A DNA stretch of 64,000 nt, taken from an uncultured Desulfosoma sp. (lineage in GTDB: Bacteria; Desulfobacterota; Syntrophobacteria; Syntrophobacterales; DSM-9756). The translations under genes were made by a program, and so were the position numbers. Below are positions 56,312-64,000 of this stretch, one piece after another (within the stretch, counting starts at the first letter, position 1; every line of letters starts with the position of its first letter). Location of the stretch: NCBI GenBank assembly GCA_937960435.1, contig CALGPN010000003.1:62001-126000 (forward strand), given 5' to 3'. The notes beneath the pieces are model-generated. The model did no database searches. It saw only the letters and a program-made list of their open reading frames with translations, and had not been told where the DNA came from.

Positions 56312-57385
56312 ATGAAACCGGGGCGTGAGGATTTCTTCGACGGGGTGCTGCAAGAGGGAAGACGCCTGAGTTGGGATGAGGCGCGAAGGATCTATCGGGA
56401 CGCCGACCTTCACTGGTTGGGTTACGCCGCCCACACGATCCGGCAGAGGAAGCATCCGGAGAACGTGGTCACCTATGTGGTGGACCGCAACATCAATTAT
56501 TCCAACATTTGCGTCTGCGGATGTCGATTCTGCGCCTTCTTCCGCCCTCCCGGACATCCGGAAGGATATGTCCTGGGAAAGGACGTCCTCGCCCAAAAGA
56601 TAGAAGAAACTTTGGCTCTTGGGGGCACCCAGATTCTCTTGCAGGGAGGACATCACCCGGACCTACCCCTCGGTTTTTACGAGGACATGCTGCGCTTCGT
56701 TAAGGAACGCTATCCCGTTCACATCCATGCCTTTTCTCCACCGGAGATCGTTTTCTTCGCCCGCCGGGAAGGCCTTGATGTGGCGACGGTCATCGCCCGC
56801 CTGAAAGAGGCCGGCTTGGATTCCATTCCCGGGGGCGGAGCGGAAATCCTGGTGGACGCGGTCCGCCGCAAAGTGTCGCCGAACAAATGCTCGGCCGGGG
56901 AATGGCTGGGCGTCATGGAAGAGGCCCATCGGCAGGGACTGCGCACGACGGCCACCATGATGTTCGGCCACGAAGAATCTTCCGACGACCGGCTGGCGCA
57001 CCTCTTCGCCCTTCGGGACTTGCAGGACCGTACGGGCGGCTTTACGGCATTCATTCCGTGGACCTTCCAACCGTGGCACACGGCCATGGAAAGACGCCCG
57101 GAAACCGCGGTGGGTTATCTGCGCCTCTTGGCCCTCTCACGTCTCGTCTTGGACAATTTCGACAATATTCAGGCGTCTTGGGTCACCATGGGCCCTAAAG
57201 CGGCCCAAACGGCACTGTTTTTCGGCGCCAACGATTTTGGATCCACCATGATCGAAGAAAATGTGGTGGCGGCGGCGGGGGTTCATTTTCGGCTGTCATT
57301 GGAAGAAATTCATCGGATCATCAAAGACGCCGGCTTTGTCCCGAAGCAGCGGACCATGGCCTATGAGTGGATTGACAGACCTTAA
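56312..57385 (+). CDS. mqnC: Cyclic dehypoxanthinylfutalosine synthase (radical SAM)
   Basis: 357 residues. Cyclises dehypoxanthine futalosine in the futalosine pathway. Radical SAM motif CVCGCRFCAFF after VDRNINYSNI, then LQGGHHPDLPLGFYEDML and GGGAEILVDAVRRKVSPNKC. Similar to MqnE in fold but with the MqnC-specific FIPWTFQPWHTAM. GGGGGGAG precedes ATG 56312; longer starts (56291, 56159) fall in sequence without family similarity. Confidence 0.92.
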   Translation: MKPGREDFFDGVLQEGRRLSWDEARRIYRDADLHWLGYAAHTIRQRKHPENVVTYVVDRNINYSNICVCGCRFCAFFRPPGHPEGYVLGKDVLAQKIEETLALGGTQILLQGGHHPDLPLGFYEDMLRFVKERYPVHIHAFSPPEIVFFARREGLDVATVIARLKEAGLDSIPGGGAEILVDAVRRKVSPNKCSAGEWLGVMEEAHRQGLRTTATMMFGHEESSDDRLAHLFALRDLQDRTGGFTAFIPWTFQPWHTAMERRPETAVGYLRLLALSRLVLDNFDNIQASWVTMGPKAAQTALFFGANDFGSTMIEENVVAAAGVHFRLSLEEIHRIIKDAGFVPKQRTMAYEWIDRP

Positions 57386-58625
57386 GGCGACCCCTTCAGA
57401 TCCGGTCCGGATTTACCGGGCGCCCTGGGTGTTCCCTGCCATCGGCCCGGCCATCGCCGACGGTGCCGTGGCGGTGTGCAAGGATCGGATTTTGGCAGCG
57501 GGTGAAGCGCAAGAAGTCGTAGAGCGTTTTGGCGGTCCCGGGGTTCGCCTTTGGGATCACGAGGACACGGCCCTGCTGCCGGGTGCCGTCAATGCGCATA
57601 CCCATTTGGATTTCAGCGGCCTTTCCTTCAAAAAACCGGAGAGGTCTCCGGGATTTGCACGCTGGGTTCTTTCAGTTTTCGAAGCCAAAGGGGCTTTGAG
57701 CCCTTCAAATCGCCTAGAGGCTCAAAACAAGGGCCGTGCGGAAGCCGCCGCAAGCGGGACCATCTGGTTGGGCAATGTCGTCAATCCGCCGGTGGACGGA
57801 ATGTCCGGGGTCGGCGGAGTTCCCTATGAATGCCGGTTCGTAGAACTTTTGGGGTTTTCGACCAAAAATCTTGAAGAGAATCTTTCCGCACTGCACGACG
57901 TGGACACGCTGCCTTGGGCGCTCGCGGCCCATTCGCTCTACGGGACTTCTTGGGAGGTGATCCGTCAAGCCAAAGATTGGACGCGAGCCCGGGGCCGGCC
58001 TTTTTCCATCCACGCAGCCGAACATCGAGAAGAGATGCAGTTCGTTAGGTTGGGCGCAGGGTTTTGCCGCGACCTTCTTTTCTCCTTAGGCCGATGGGAC
58101 CCCGCATGGCGCCCTTCCGGGCTATCGCCTGTGAAAACTCTGGAGGCCTTGGGGGTTCTCGACCCAAGGACTCTTCTTGTCCATATGGTGCATGTCGATG
58201 CGGAAGACTGGGACATTGCGGCCCGGCGCGGCGCCAGTGTGTGTTTTTGTCCTCGAAGCAACCGGTGGATCGAGGGGACACTGCCCAAGATTGAGGAAGC
58301 GGTCCGAAGAGGAATTTCCTGTGCTTTGGGCACAGACAGCCGTGCCAGCAATGAAGATCTGAATCTTTTTCGTGAGGCCGCCGCGGTCTTGGACGCTTAT
58401 CATGGGCTGGAACCTGCGGCGGTGCTTCGCATGATGACCCTTGGGGGGGCACGAGCTCTCGGTTTGGACCGAACGTGGGGCTACTTGGGTCCCAAAGCGG
58501 GGACCCCTTTCCTGGCCGTCCCCGTTACGGGACATCCCGCATCGGAAAACGAGTTGGCGGAAGCCATCATCCGTCAGGGGGCTCTCGGGCGTGTGGCGTG
58601 GATCGGTGGAGAAATTTCATGCTGA
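57363..58625 (+). CDS. Amidohydrolase, probable aminodeoxyfutalosine deaminase (MqnX-like)
   Basis: 420 residues. Metal-dependent hydrolase of the adenosine/cytosine deaminase branch: GAVNAHTHLDFSGL (two metal His), PFSIHAAEHREEMQF (third His and Glu), and CALGTDSRASNEDLNLF (metal Asp). In futalosine pathways such an enzyme deaminates aminodeoxyfutalosine. Its place between mqnC and mqnA, overlapping both (23 and 7 bases), supports that job. Nucleoside hydrolase MqnB and MqnD are not in the window. Confidence 0.82.
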   Translation: MSGLTDLKATPSDPVRIYRAPWVFPAIGPAIADGAVAVCKDRILAAGEAQEVVERFGGPGVRLWDHEDTALLPGAVNAHTHLDFSGLSFKKPERSPGFARWVLSVFEAKGALSPSNRLEAQNKGRAEAAASGTIWLGNVVNPPVDGMSGVGGVPYECRFVELLGFSTKNLEENLSALHDVDTLPWALAAHSLYGTSWEVIRQAKDWTRARGRPFSIHAAEHREEMQFVRLGAGFCRDLLFSLGRWDPAWRPSGLSPVKTLEALGVLDPRTLLVHMVHVDAEDWDIAARRGASVCFCPRSNRWIEGTLPKIEEAVRRGISCALGTDSRASNEDLNLFREAAAVLDAYHGLEPAAVLRMMTLGGARALGLDRTWGYLGPKAGTPFLAVPVTGHPASENELAEAIIRQGALGRVAWIGGEISC

Positions 58626-59518
58626 GACTCGGAAAAATCGACTATCTCAATGTCTGGCCCGTCTATTACGCCATGGAACATGGGCACACACCCAATCCGT
58701 GCCGCATCACGGCTCGATGCCCATCCGAGCTGAATGCCATGATGTGTCGAGGGGATTTGGACATGAGCGCCGTCTCCTCGGTGATGTACGCCCGGTATCC
58801 GAAGCTCTTCAAGATCATTCCGGGGTTGGCCATCGCCTGCGACGGGCCGGTGCATAGTGTGCTCCTTCTGAGCAAAAAACCCATGGAGGCGCTTGAAGGA
58901 GAGGATGTTCTGCTCACGAGCCATTCCGACACTTCCGTGGTTTTGCTGAAGGTGCTTGTGGAAAAGTATTGGGGGTTGCGGGGTGTGCGATATCATCGGG
59001 GCGCTCTGAGCGAGGCTCTGGCTAACGGGTCGTCCCCTGCCGCTTTCTTGGCCATCGGGGATGAGGCCTTGGTGTGGGCGACTCATCCCGAATATCCTTA
59101 TCGGTGGGACTTGGCGGAAGTGTGGAACCGATGGACTGGCCTTCCCTTCGTGTTTGCCTTGTGGGTTGTGCGCCGGGATGTGGCCGCCCGAGAGCCGCAA
59201 TGGGTTCGCGAGGTGGTGCGATGCCTATGGGAATCCAAGGCATGGGGGCTGCGTCACCTGGACGTGCTGTGTCGGGAAGCCGGTCGTTTGGGGATCTTGG
59301 ATGCGGAGGGACTGCGCCGCTATTACCAAACATTCACCTTCGACCTGCACGAAAAGGCGCTCGAAGGACTAAGCCTTTTCTATCGAGAAATGGTCGGCAT
59401 TGGAGACATCGCCGCGTTTCCGGTGTTGGATGTGTTTGGGGACTCCGTCCACGGTGGGGACGGAGCATGGATGGGGCGGCCCGGGGGGGAAAATGGGAGA
59501 TGGGCGGCAAGACTTTAA
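58619..59518 (+). CDS. mqnA: Chorismate dehydratase
   Basis: 299 residues of the periplasmic-binding-protein-like fold. Removes water from chorismate to give 3-carboxyvinyloxybenzoate, the first step of the futalosine route. LGKIDYLNVWPVYYAME at the start, CPSELNAMMCRGDLDMSAVSS and LLTSHSDTSVVLLKVL are family features. ATG 58619 overlaps the preceding stop; the longer frame from 58475 is not family-like. The aldolase gene starts 19 bases before its end. Confidence 0.9.
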   Translation: MLRLGKIDYLNVWPVYYAMEHGHTPNPCRITARCPSELNAMMCRGDLDMSAVSSVMYARYPKLFKIIPGLAIACDGPVHSVLLLSKKPMEALEGEDVLLTSHSDTSVVLLKVLVEKYWGLRGVRYHRGALSEALANGSSPAAFLAIGDEALVWATHPEYPYRWDLAEVWNRWTGLPFVFALWVVRRDVAAREPQWVREVVRCLWESKAWGLRHLDVLCREAGRLGILDAEGLRRYYQTFTFDLHEKALEGLSLFYREMVGIGDIAAFPVLDVFGDSVHGGDGAWMGRPGGENGRWAARL

Positions 59519-60300
59519 GGCTGAGGCGTTTCTTTTGGAGGCAGGACGGACGCCTGGTGCTCTTTCCCTTGGACCACGGCGTCAGTTGCGGTCCCGTGCA
59601 CGGCATCGCGCAGATGGAAACCGTTCTTCGCTACGGGGCCTCTTCCGGCGCCGACGGGTTCGTGCTGCATAAAGGGATGATGACCTATCTGGAGCGGGTT
59701 TCGGGCCGTCTACCGGGTGTCTTTATGCATCTTTCGGCCAGCACGCAGATCGGCCCCTCTTTTCATCGGAAGGTTTTGGTCGGGTCCGTGGAGGAGGCCA
59801 TCCGACGCGGAGCCGACGGTGTTTCTGTGCATATCAACCTAGGGGATGAGGCGGAGCCGCAGATGCTTTCCGATCTCGGCCTTGTGGGGGAGGCGTGTGC
59901 CCGGTGGCACATGCCTTTTCTGGTGATGATCTACGTGCGGGGTGCTCACGCGCCCAAGCCCGTCACGGACGAGTCCGTGGAACATGCCGCCCGTGTGGCG
60001 GCCGAATTGGGTGCAGATCTCATCAAGATTCCTGCCCCGCAGCGAATCGAGAGCATGGAGCGGATCGCCCGAAGCGTCCCCGTGCCGGTGGTCATGGCCG
60101 GCGGGACCAAGGAAGCCGATGAGCGAGCTTTCCTGGGAAGAGTTCGCCTAGGGTTGGAAGCGGGACTGGCCGGGGTGGCCGTGGGCCGAAACGTCTTTCA
60201 GCACGAGTGTCCGGATCGTTTTCTGGCGGCTATCGTGGACTTGGTCCATGAAGGACGCGGTGTGGAGGAAGTGTGGGACAGGTGGATAGCCTCCCGGTGA
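59500..60300 (+). CDS. DhnA-type class I aldolase, possible ADTH synthase
   Basis: 266 residues of the DeoC/FbaB/LacD barrel family. RLVLFPLDHGVSCGPVHG opens the barrel; the Schiff-base Lys is probably in GADLIKIPAPQ, and VPVVMAGGTK binds phosphate. Relatives are archaeal-type fructose-1,6-bisphosphate aldolase and 2-amino-3,7-dideoxyheptulosonate (ADTH) synthase, an alternative entry to chorismate. Placed directly after mqnA, whose substrate is chorismate, the second reading is attractive but is inference. Confidence 0.8.
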   Translation: MGGKTLRLRRFFWRQDGRLVLFPLDHGVSCGPVHGIAQMETVLRYGASSGADGFVLHKGMMTYLERVSGRLPGVFMHLSASTQIGPSFHRKVLVGSVEEAIRRGADGVSVHINLGDEAEPQMLSDLGLVGEACARWHMPFLVMIYVRGAHAPKPVTDESVEHAARVAAELGADLIKIPAPQRIESMERIARSVPVPVVMAGGTKEADERAFLGRVRLGLEAGLAGVAVGRNVFQHECPDRFLAAIVDLVHEGRGVEEVWDRWIASR

Positions 60301-60848
60301 TTGTCGCCGTGACCGGAGCCAGCGGCGCGCCCTATGCGCGGCGTCTCTTCAGGTTCCTTGCAGAGCGTGCCGTTCCCGTCCATGGGGTGGTTTCTTCGGC
60401 CGGCCGCCTCGTCTATCGCCTGGAAACCGGCAGAAATCTGGAGGAGGACCTGCCGGCGGGGATCCCTCTTTATGCCGAAGACGAGTTCACGGCTCCCATC
60501 GCCAGCGGTTCTTTTCGGACACGTGGCATGGTCATCGTGCCGTGCACCATGGGCACTTTGTCGGCTGTGGCCAACGGATTGGCCAATAATTTGATCCACC
60601 GAGCCGCCGACGTGTGCCTCAAGGAAAGGCGGCGGCTCATTGTGGTGCCCCGGGAGACGCCGCTGAGCGCTGTGCATTTGAAAAACATGTTGGCCCTCAC
60701 CGAAGCCGGAGGCATTGTGTTGCCTCCTGCCCCCGGTTTCTATCATCACCCCCGCGTCCTCGACGACCTCATCGACTTCGTTGTGGCGCGCATCTTGGAT
60801 CACCTGGGGATTCCTCACGACCTCATGGCCCCCTGGCAGGGGCTGTAG
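60273..60848 (+). CDS. ubiX: UbiX-family flavin prenyltransferase (MqnM role likely)
   Basis: 191 residues. Makes prenylated FMN, the cofactor of UbiD-type decarboxylases. IVAVTGASGAPYARRLFRFL binds FMN, MVIVPCTMGTLSAVANGLANN and VVPRETPLSAVHLKNML are the signature motifs. In the futalosine pathway a UbiX homologue activates the UbiD-like MqnL; its place at the end of the mqn operon agrees. No ubiD-like gene is in the window. GTG 60273 overlaps the aldolase end; GTG 60282 is an alternative. Confidence 0.92.
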   Translation: MGQVDSLPVIVAVTGASGAPYARRLFRFLAERAVPVHGVVSSAGRLVYRLETGRNLEEDLPAGIPLYAEDEFTAPIASGSFRTRGMVIVPCTMGTLSAVANGLANNLIHRAADVCLKERRRLIVVPRETPLSAVHLKNMLALTEAGGIVLPPAPGFYHHPRVLDDLIDFVVARILDHLGIPHDLMAPWQGL

Positions 60849-60966
60849 AGCATCCGTCTCGCTTCACGAAAGAAATGGACCGAATCCCCTTCGTGGGCAG
60901 CTGTCGGGTCTGCATTGGGCGAAAAGGCCCGCCCCTTCAAGCTGACGCCCCTGCGCGGACGACTCC

Positions 60967-62256
60967 CTAATGTTTAAAAGCCCTTTGGCCGGTGAAGACC
61001 ATGGTTACCCCCGCTTCGTTGCAGGCTTCGATGACTTCCCAATCCCTGAGAGATCCTCCGGGTTGCACCACGGCGGTGATGCCTTGGCGAATGCCGACGT
61101 CCACACCATCCCGAAAAGGGAAGAAAGCGTCGGAAACCATGGTGGATCCCACCAGACCGGCGCGCACTTCGCGCACGGCGGCGTCAATGGCTTCTCGATC
61201 GTCCCGGGGCCTTCGGCCCGTCTCCACGGCCCGCTCAAGTTCTTTGTACGACAGTCCGTATTTTTCGAAGCAGAGCGCATCGCCGTAGTTGCGATAGGCT
61301 TTGTAGACGGCCAATTCCGCCACCCCGACACGGTCCTGTTCGCCTGTGCCGATGGCGACCGTGCACAGGTCCTTGACATAAAGAACCGAGTTGGACGTAA
61401 CACCTTGTTCCACATACCAGCCGAAAAGAAGATCCTCCATTTCCTTTTCCGTAGGGGGTCTGTGGATCCGGTAGGTTTTGCCCTCGTGGACCGTTTCGGC
61501 CAGCTTCAAGTCTTGAGGTCCTTTGACACGGCACAAGGGGGATTGCTGCACGATGAGGCCGCCGTCTATCAGAGACTTGAAATCCACGAAGCGAAGGTCT
61601 CGATATTCATGAAGCCGATCCATTCGCCGAATTTGAATGATGCGCAGATTGGCCCGTTTCCTGACGATATCCAGAGTCCCTTCTTCAAAGTCGGGGGCCG
61701 CCAAGACTTCCAAATAGTTTTGGGCGGCCAGCTCGGCCGTGTCTTTATCCAAAGGCCGGTTCACCACCAGGCAGCCTCCGAAGGCGGCGATACGGTCCGC
61801 CCGGTTCGCTCGAAAGTAGGCTTCTGCCAACGTGGACCCGATGGCGGCCCCGCACGGGTTGTTGTGCTTGAGGATCACGGCGCATGGGCGGTCCATAAGG
61901 TATTTGATGATATTGAGGCCGTTATCCAAGTCGGTGAGGTTGATTTTCCCAGGGTGCTTGCCTGCCTGGACCATGTCCTCTTCCGTAATGGCACTCACCA
62001 GTCCGCGGCCCGGTTCAATGAAACGGCAGTCGCCCAGGCTGAGGTTTCCTGACACCAGCTCATAGAGGGCCGCCTCCTGGCCCGGGTTTTCCCCGTAGCG
62101 GAGGCCCTTTTCAATGAGCTCCCCGGTTTTTTCATCCGGAAATTTCCACGTGCGCTTTCGGTAGACCAGTTCCTGGTCGCCGAATCGGATTGTCAAGTCC
62201 TCCGGGAAATGGTCGTCCATCACGGTCCGGTACATTTTTTTCAAATCCTGTGCCAT
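60967..62256 (-). CDS. purH: Stand-alone AICAR transformylase (PurH C-terminal domain only)
   Basis: 429 residues. Formylates AICAR in purine synthesis. LRYGENPGQEAALYEL, the catalytic KHNNPCGAAIG with Lys-His, and AFGGCLVVNRPLD are AICAR transformylase motifs, and it ends TMVFTGQRAFKH as in PurH. The N-terminal IMP cyclohydrolase (MGS-like) domain of bifunctional PurH is missing, so IMP formation must come from another gene. The short basic start (MAQDLKKMYRTVM) differs from PurH. Convergent with the mqn operon. Confidence 0.92.
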   Translation of the reverse strand: MAQDLKKMYRTVMDDHFPEDLTIRFGDQELVYRKRTWKFPDEKTGELIEKGLRYGENPGQEAALYELVSGNLSLGDCRFIEPGRGLVSAITEEDMVQAGKHPGKINLTDLDNGLNIIKYLMDRPCAVILKHNNPCGAAIGSTLAEAYFRANRADRIAAFGGCLVVNRPLDKDTAELAAQNYLEVLAAPDFEEGTLDIVRKRANLRIIQIRRMDRLHEYRDLRFVDFKSLIDGGLIVQQSPLCRVKGPQDLKLAETVHEGKTYRIHRPPTEKEMEDLLFGWYVEQGVTSNSVLYVKDLCTVAIGTGEQDRVGVAELAVYKAYRNYGDALCFEKYGLSYKELERAVETGRRPRDDREAIDAAVREVRAGLVGSTMVSDAFFPFRDGVDVGIRQGITAVVQPGGSLRDWEVIEACNEAGVTMVFTGQRAFKH

Positions 62257-62298
62257 GCGTCTCCTCCTGCTCTGGTGCGGGGTGCTCCATGCTGGTTT

Positions 62299-63267
62299 CT
62301 AAGGTCGCGTCTTCGGAACGACTGGGGGCGGTTGGTCCTTGAGGTCCCTCTGATTCAGGAGAACTCGAGATTTGGAGGGAGCCATGATCCGGAGGGTCGG
62401 CCCCACGTATCGCAAGGCGTTCAAATCTTCGGGGCTGACCTGGTCCAAAGCTTCAAAGACTTCGGAAATCTTGAAAAAGACGATAAGATCGTTGGGGTGG
62501 AGGAAATCGAGATCTTCCAACAACCGATTTTCCCGCACGTTGTAAACGTAGACGACGCTTTCGAGGAATTTGAGAATGCGGCCGATGCCGCTGCTGCGCC
62601 CGCCGGGTCGCGGCTGATCGGCACGGGGTGGCAGCTCGATGCCGCGCCGGGCGAAATACTCCCGCACAATTCCCTCGTGGATCACCCAAAGGTTCTCCCC
62701 GGGGCGTACCGAACGAACGCCGTAGTAAACCGTCGGCCGTTTGGGAGCCGCATCGGCGGACTTCCCCGGGGAAAGCTTTCGGGGGATCCCTCCGGGGGTT
62801 TCTCCTTCCCCGGTTTCGGGCAATCCGTGGGGCTCGCGGCCGGCCAGTCGCCTTCGGATTTCCTCAATGGTCCATTGGCGGCCGTGCGCCGTGAAGGGTT
62901 CTTGAGCCTGGACCACATGATCCACGCTGGATTTAAGCCCGAAAGCGTTCTTACGTTCGTCTTGGGACGCCTGAGGCGGCACGTCGGGATAGGACGGACC
63001 GGAGACGACCGGGGCGCTTTGGGTGGGCTGTGGTTCCGGCGGCGGTATCGGCCGTCGAACCTGCTCAGGGACGACGGTTTCGGGCACATGGGTCCTGCCT
63101 TCAGGCTTTTCGGAAGGTGGAGTCGGGGTACCGAAAGGAAGCTTTCCCATGTGCATGAGAAGGTAGAGGACGCCCACGGTCAGGACCAACAGCACAACCA
63201 AAAGCATCCAAGGGAGTCTTTTATTTTTGGAGTCGGGGTCTTGGGGATCGCGGGGCCTTGCCGCCAT
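62299..63267 (-). CDS. One-TM protein with Pro-rich linker and possible LysM-like domain
   Basis: 322 residues; no family is certain. A short Arg/Asp-rich cytosolic start is followed by one membrane helix (about 20-40, MLLVVLLVLTVGVLYLLMH), then a long Pro-rich spacer to about 105. A C-terminal domain begins with YYGVRSVRPGENLWVIHEGI, which looks like a LysM or similar wall-binding start, and ends with a Pro-rich tail. It is probably an envelope protein. GGAGGG precedes ATG 63267. It is 42 bases upstream of the AICAR transformylase gene on the same strand. Confidence 0.7.
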   Translation of the reverse strand: MAARPRDPQDPDSKNKRLPWMLLVVLLVLTVGVLYLLMHMGKLPFGTPTPPSEKPEGRTHVPETVVPEQVRRPIPPPEPQPTQSAPVVSGPSYPDVPPQASQDERKNAFGLKSSVDHVVQAQEPFTAHGRQWTIEEIRRRLAGREPHGLPETGEGETPGGIPRKLSPGKSADAAPKRPTVYYGVRSVRPGENLWVIHEGIVREYFARRGIELPPRADQPRPGGRSSGIGRILKFLESVVYVYNVRENRLLEDLDFLHPNDLIVFFKISEVFEALDQVSPEDLNALRYVGPTLRIMAPSKSRVLLNQRDLKDQPPPVVPKTRP

Positions 63268-63299
63268 GCCGCCCTCCACCGAAGGTCGTCTGGGATGTA

Positions 63300-63335
63300 C
63301 CGGAAGGGCCGACCAAACCGTAGCGTGCCTTCCGG
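63300..63335. repeat. Inverted repeat in the divergent spacer
   Basis: CCGGAAGG (63300-63307) and CCTTCCGG (63328-63335), perfect 8-bp arms with a 20-base loop, between the one-TM gene and the MetE/UROD-like gene. It could be a leader hairpin or operator; no T-run follows. Confidence 0.35.
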
Positions 63336-63465
63336 AGCTCCATTTGACGAGGGAGCCGCGCTATGATAGAGGGAGCATGGGATGAAAAGAACTGTGACAC
63401 GCGGCCCCGATTCTTTAAAGATATACGGAACATAAAAACCATACCTTCCTCGAGGGGACTTTGCA

Positions 63466-64000
63466 ATGGGACTTTTCGAACCCGCGGGACAGGCTACCCT
63501 TGTGGGGAGTCTCCCGCACACGGACCCGGAACATGCCGTCTCCGTCGTTTTGGACACCATGACGGATATTCCCGTGTGGCCGCAGCTGACCCAATACCCG
63601 GCCGAGCAAATGATGGTTCAATACTTGGAAGGTTTGCCCGGTGTCAGACGCGAAGCCGGCCGGATTTGGGTAGACACGGAAGATCTGGAGCAGGACATCC
63701 TTGATTTCTATGAAGATTATCTGGACGTTGAGAGCTCGCCGTCTCTGTTGGATCAGTCCCGATTCGCCATGGGGGAAGAAGCGGGTCGAACGTTGCGCCT
63801 GTTCTTGGATCGCCTGGATACCCGGCCTGCTCGCTGGAATGCCGTCAAGGGACAAATCGTCGGGCCGTTCACATTGCTCAGCGGCTTGACGGACCAAAAT
63901 CGACGGGCGCTCCTTTTCGATGAAAGGATGCGCGATGTTGTGGTTAAACACCTGGCCATGAAGGCGCTGTGGCAGGTTCGTCGTCTGGCTCGATGGGGGA
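63466..64000 (+). CDS. UROD/MetE-like protein (3' end cut by window)
   Basis: ATG 63466, with GAGGGG upstream, opens a frame that runs off the window (178 codons). The start GLFEPAGQATLVGSLPHTD and the segment VKGQIVGPFTLLSGLTD resemble the uroporphyrinogen decarboxylase / cobalamin-independent methionine synthase fold. In anaerobes these barrels are often methyltransferases or core methionine synthases. The Zn-binding residues would be in the missing part, so the exact role is open. Confidence 0.72.
   Translation, partial: MGLFEPAGQATLVGSLPHTDPEHAVSVVLDTMTDIPVWPQLTQYPAEQMMVQYLEGLPGVRREAGRIWVDTEDLEQDILDFYEDYLDVESSPSLLDQSRFAMGEEAGRTLRLFLDRLDTRPARWNAVKGQIVGPFTLLSGLTDQNRRALLFDERMRDVVVKHLAMKALWQVRRLARWG

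Noticed and set aside
63280-63465. A riboswitch (SAM or cobalamin type) ahead of the MetE/UROD-like gene
   Set aside because: Only one 8-bp hairpin is visible and it lies toward the divergent gene; none of the conserved riboswitch core boxes can be seen in 186 bases.

Overview
The window is high-GC chromosomal DNA from what is most probably a sulfate-reducing member of the Desulfobacterota (deltaproteobacterial type, perhaps near Syntrophobacteria). This rests on a complete dsrMKJOP operon, the futalosine menaquinone pathway, a sigma-54 locus embedded in an LPS-transport cluster, and a split AICAR transformylase. The genus is inference. I see no rRNA, CRISPR array, intact insertion sequence or prophage. 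One tRNA is present.

Layout. 1-2.4 kb (minus): 3' part of an acyl-CoA/benzoate-CoA ligase family gene and an AcuB-like CBS protein. 2.5-5.9 kb (plus): pyrG, kdsA, kdsC. 5.9-7.0 kb (minus): a lone FAD reductase. 7.2-18.1 kb (plus): lptC-lptA-lptB-rpoN-hpf-ptsN-rapZ-EIIA(Man)-rimI and a giant PPDK-like protein. 18.2-23.2 kb (plus): two tandem GAPDHs, pgk, tpiA, secG, tRNA-Leu(GAG). 23.3 kb: creA. 23.9-34.7 kb (minus): a tetrathionate-reductase-type (TtrBCA) molybdoenzyme operon with FmdE- and MoeA-like accessory genes, a lone receiver, a membrane-bound sigma-54 activator and a PhnD-like lipoprotein. 35.2-36.0 kb: an RluA-type pseudouridine synthase. 36.1-42.0 kb: a TolC/adaptor/RND efflux operon. 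42.0-44.15 kb: a gene-poor, partly AT-rich patch with one flavin-reductase gene. 44.2-46.9 kb (minus): lipB-lipA-ald. 47.0-52.5 kb (minus): an RsbRD-type protein followed by dsrM-K-J-O-P. 52.8-54.2 kb: a class III aminotransferase. 54.3-60.8 kb (plus): TetR, mqnE, mqnC, a deaminase-like amidohydrolase, mqnA, a DhnA-type aldolase, ubiX/mqnM. 61.0-63.3 kb (minus): AICAR transformylase and a one-TM protein. 63.5-64 kb: 5' part of a MetE/UROD-like gene.

How it fits together. Menaquinone made by the mqn operon would feed the two NrfD-type quinone modules here: DsrP/DsrM (sulfite reduction) and TtrC (respiration of an oxidised sulfur or related oxyanion). RpoN, encoded in the window, would serve the promoter I see in front of the ttr-type operon, next to a sigma-54 activator that carries its own periplasmic sensor domain. 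The two most unusual items are that three-part sensory arrangement (PhnD lipoprotein, transmembrane sigma-54 activator, stand-alone receiver) and the 1425-residue protein that has the ATP-grasp and phosphohistidine domains of pyruvate phosphate dikinase but no PEP/pyruvate barrel, with about 930 unassigned N-terminal residues. A good sigma-70 promoter overlapped by a Rex-like palindrome precedes the dsr operon.
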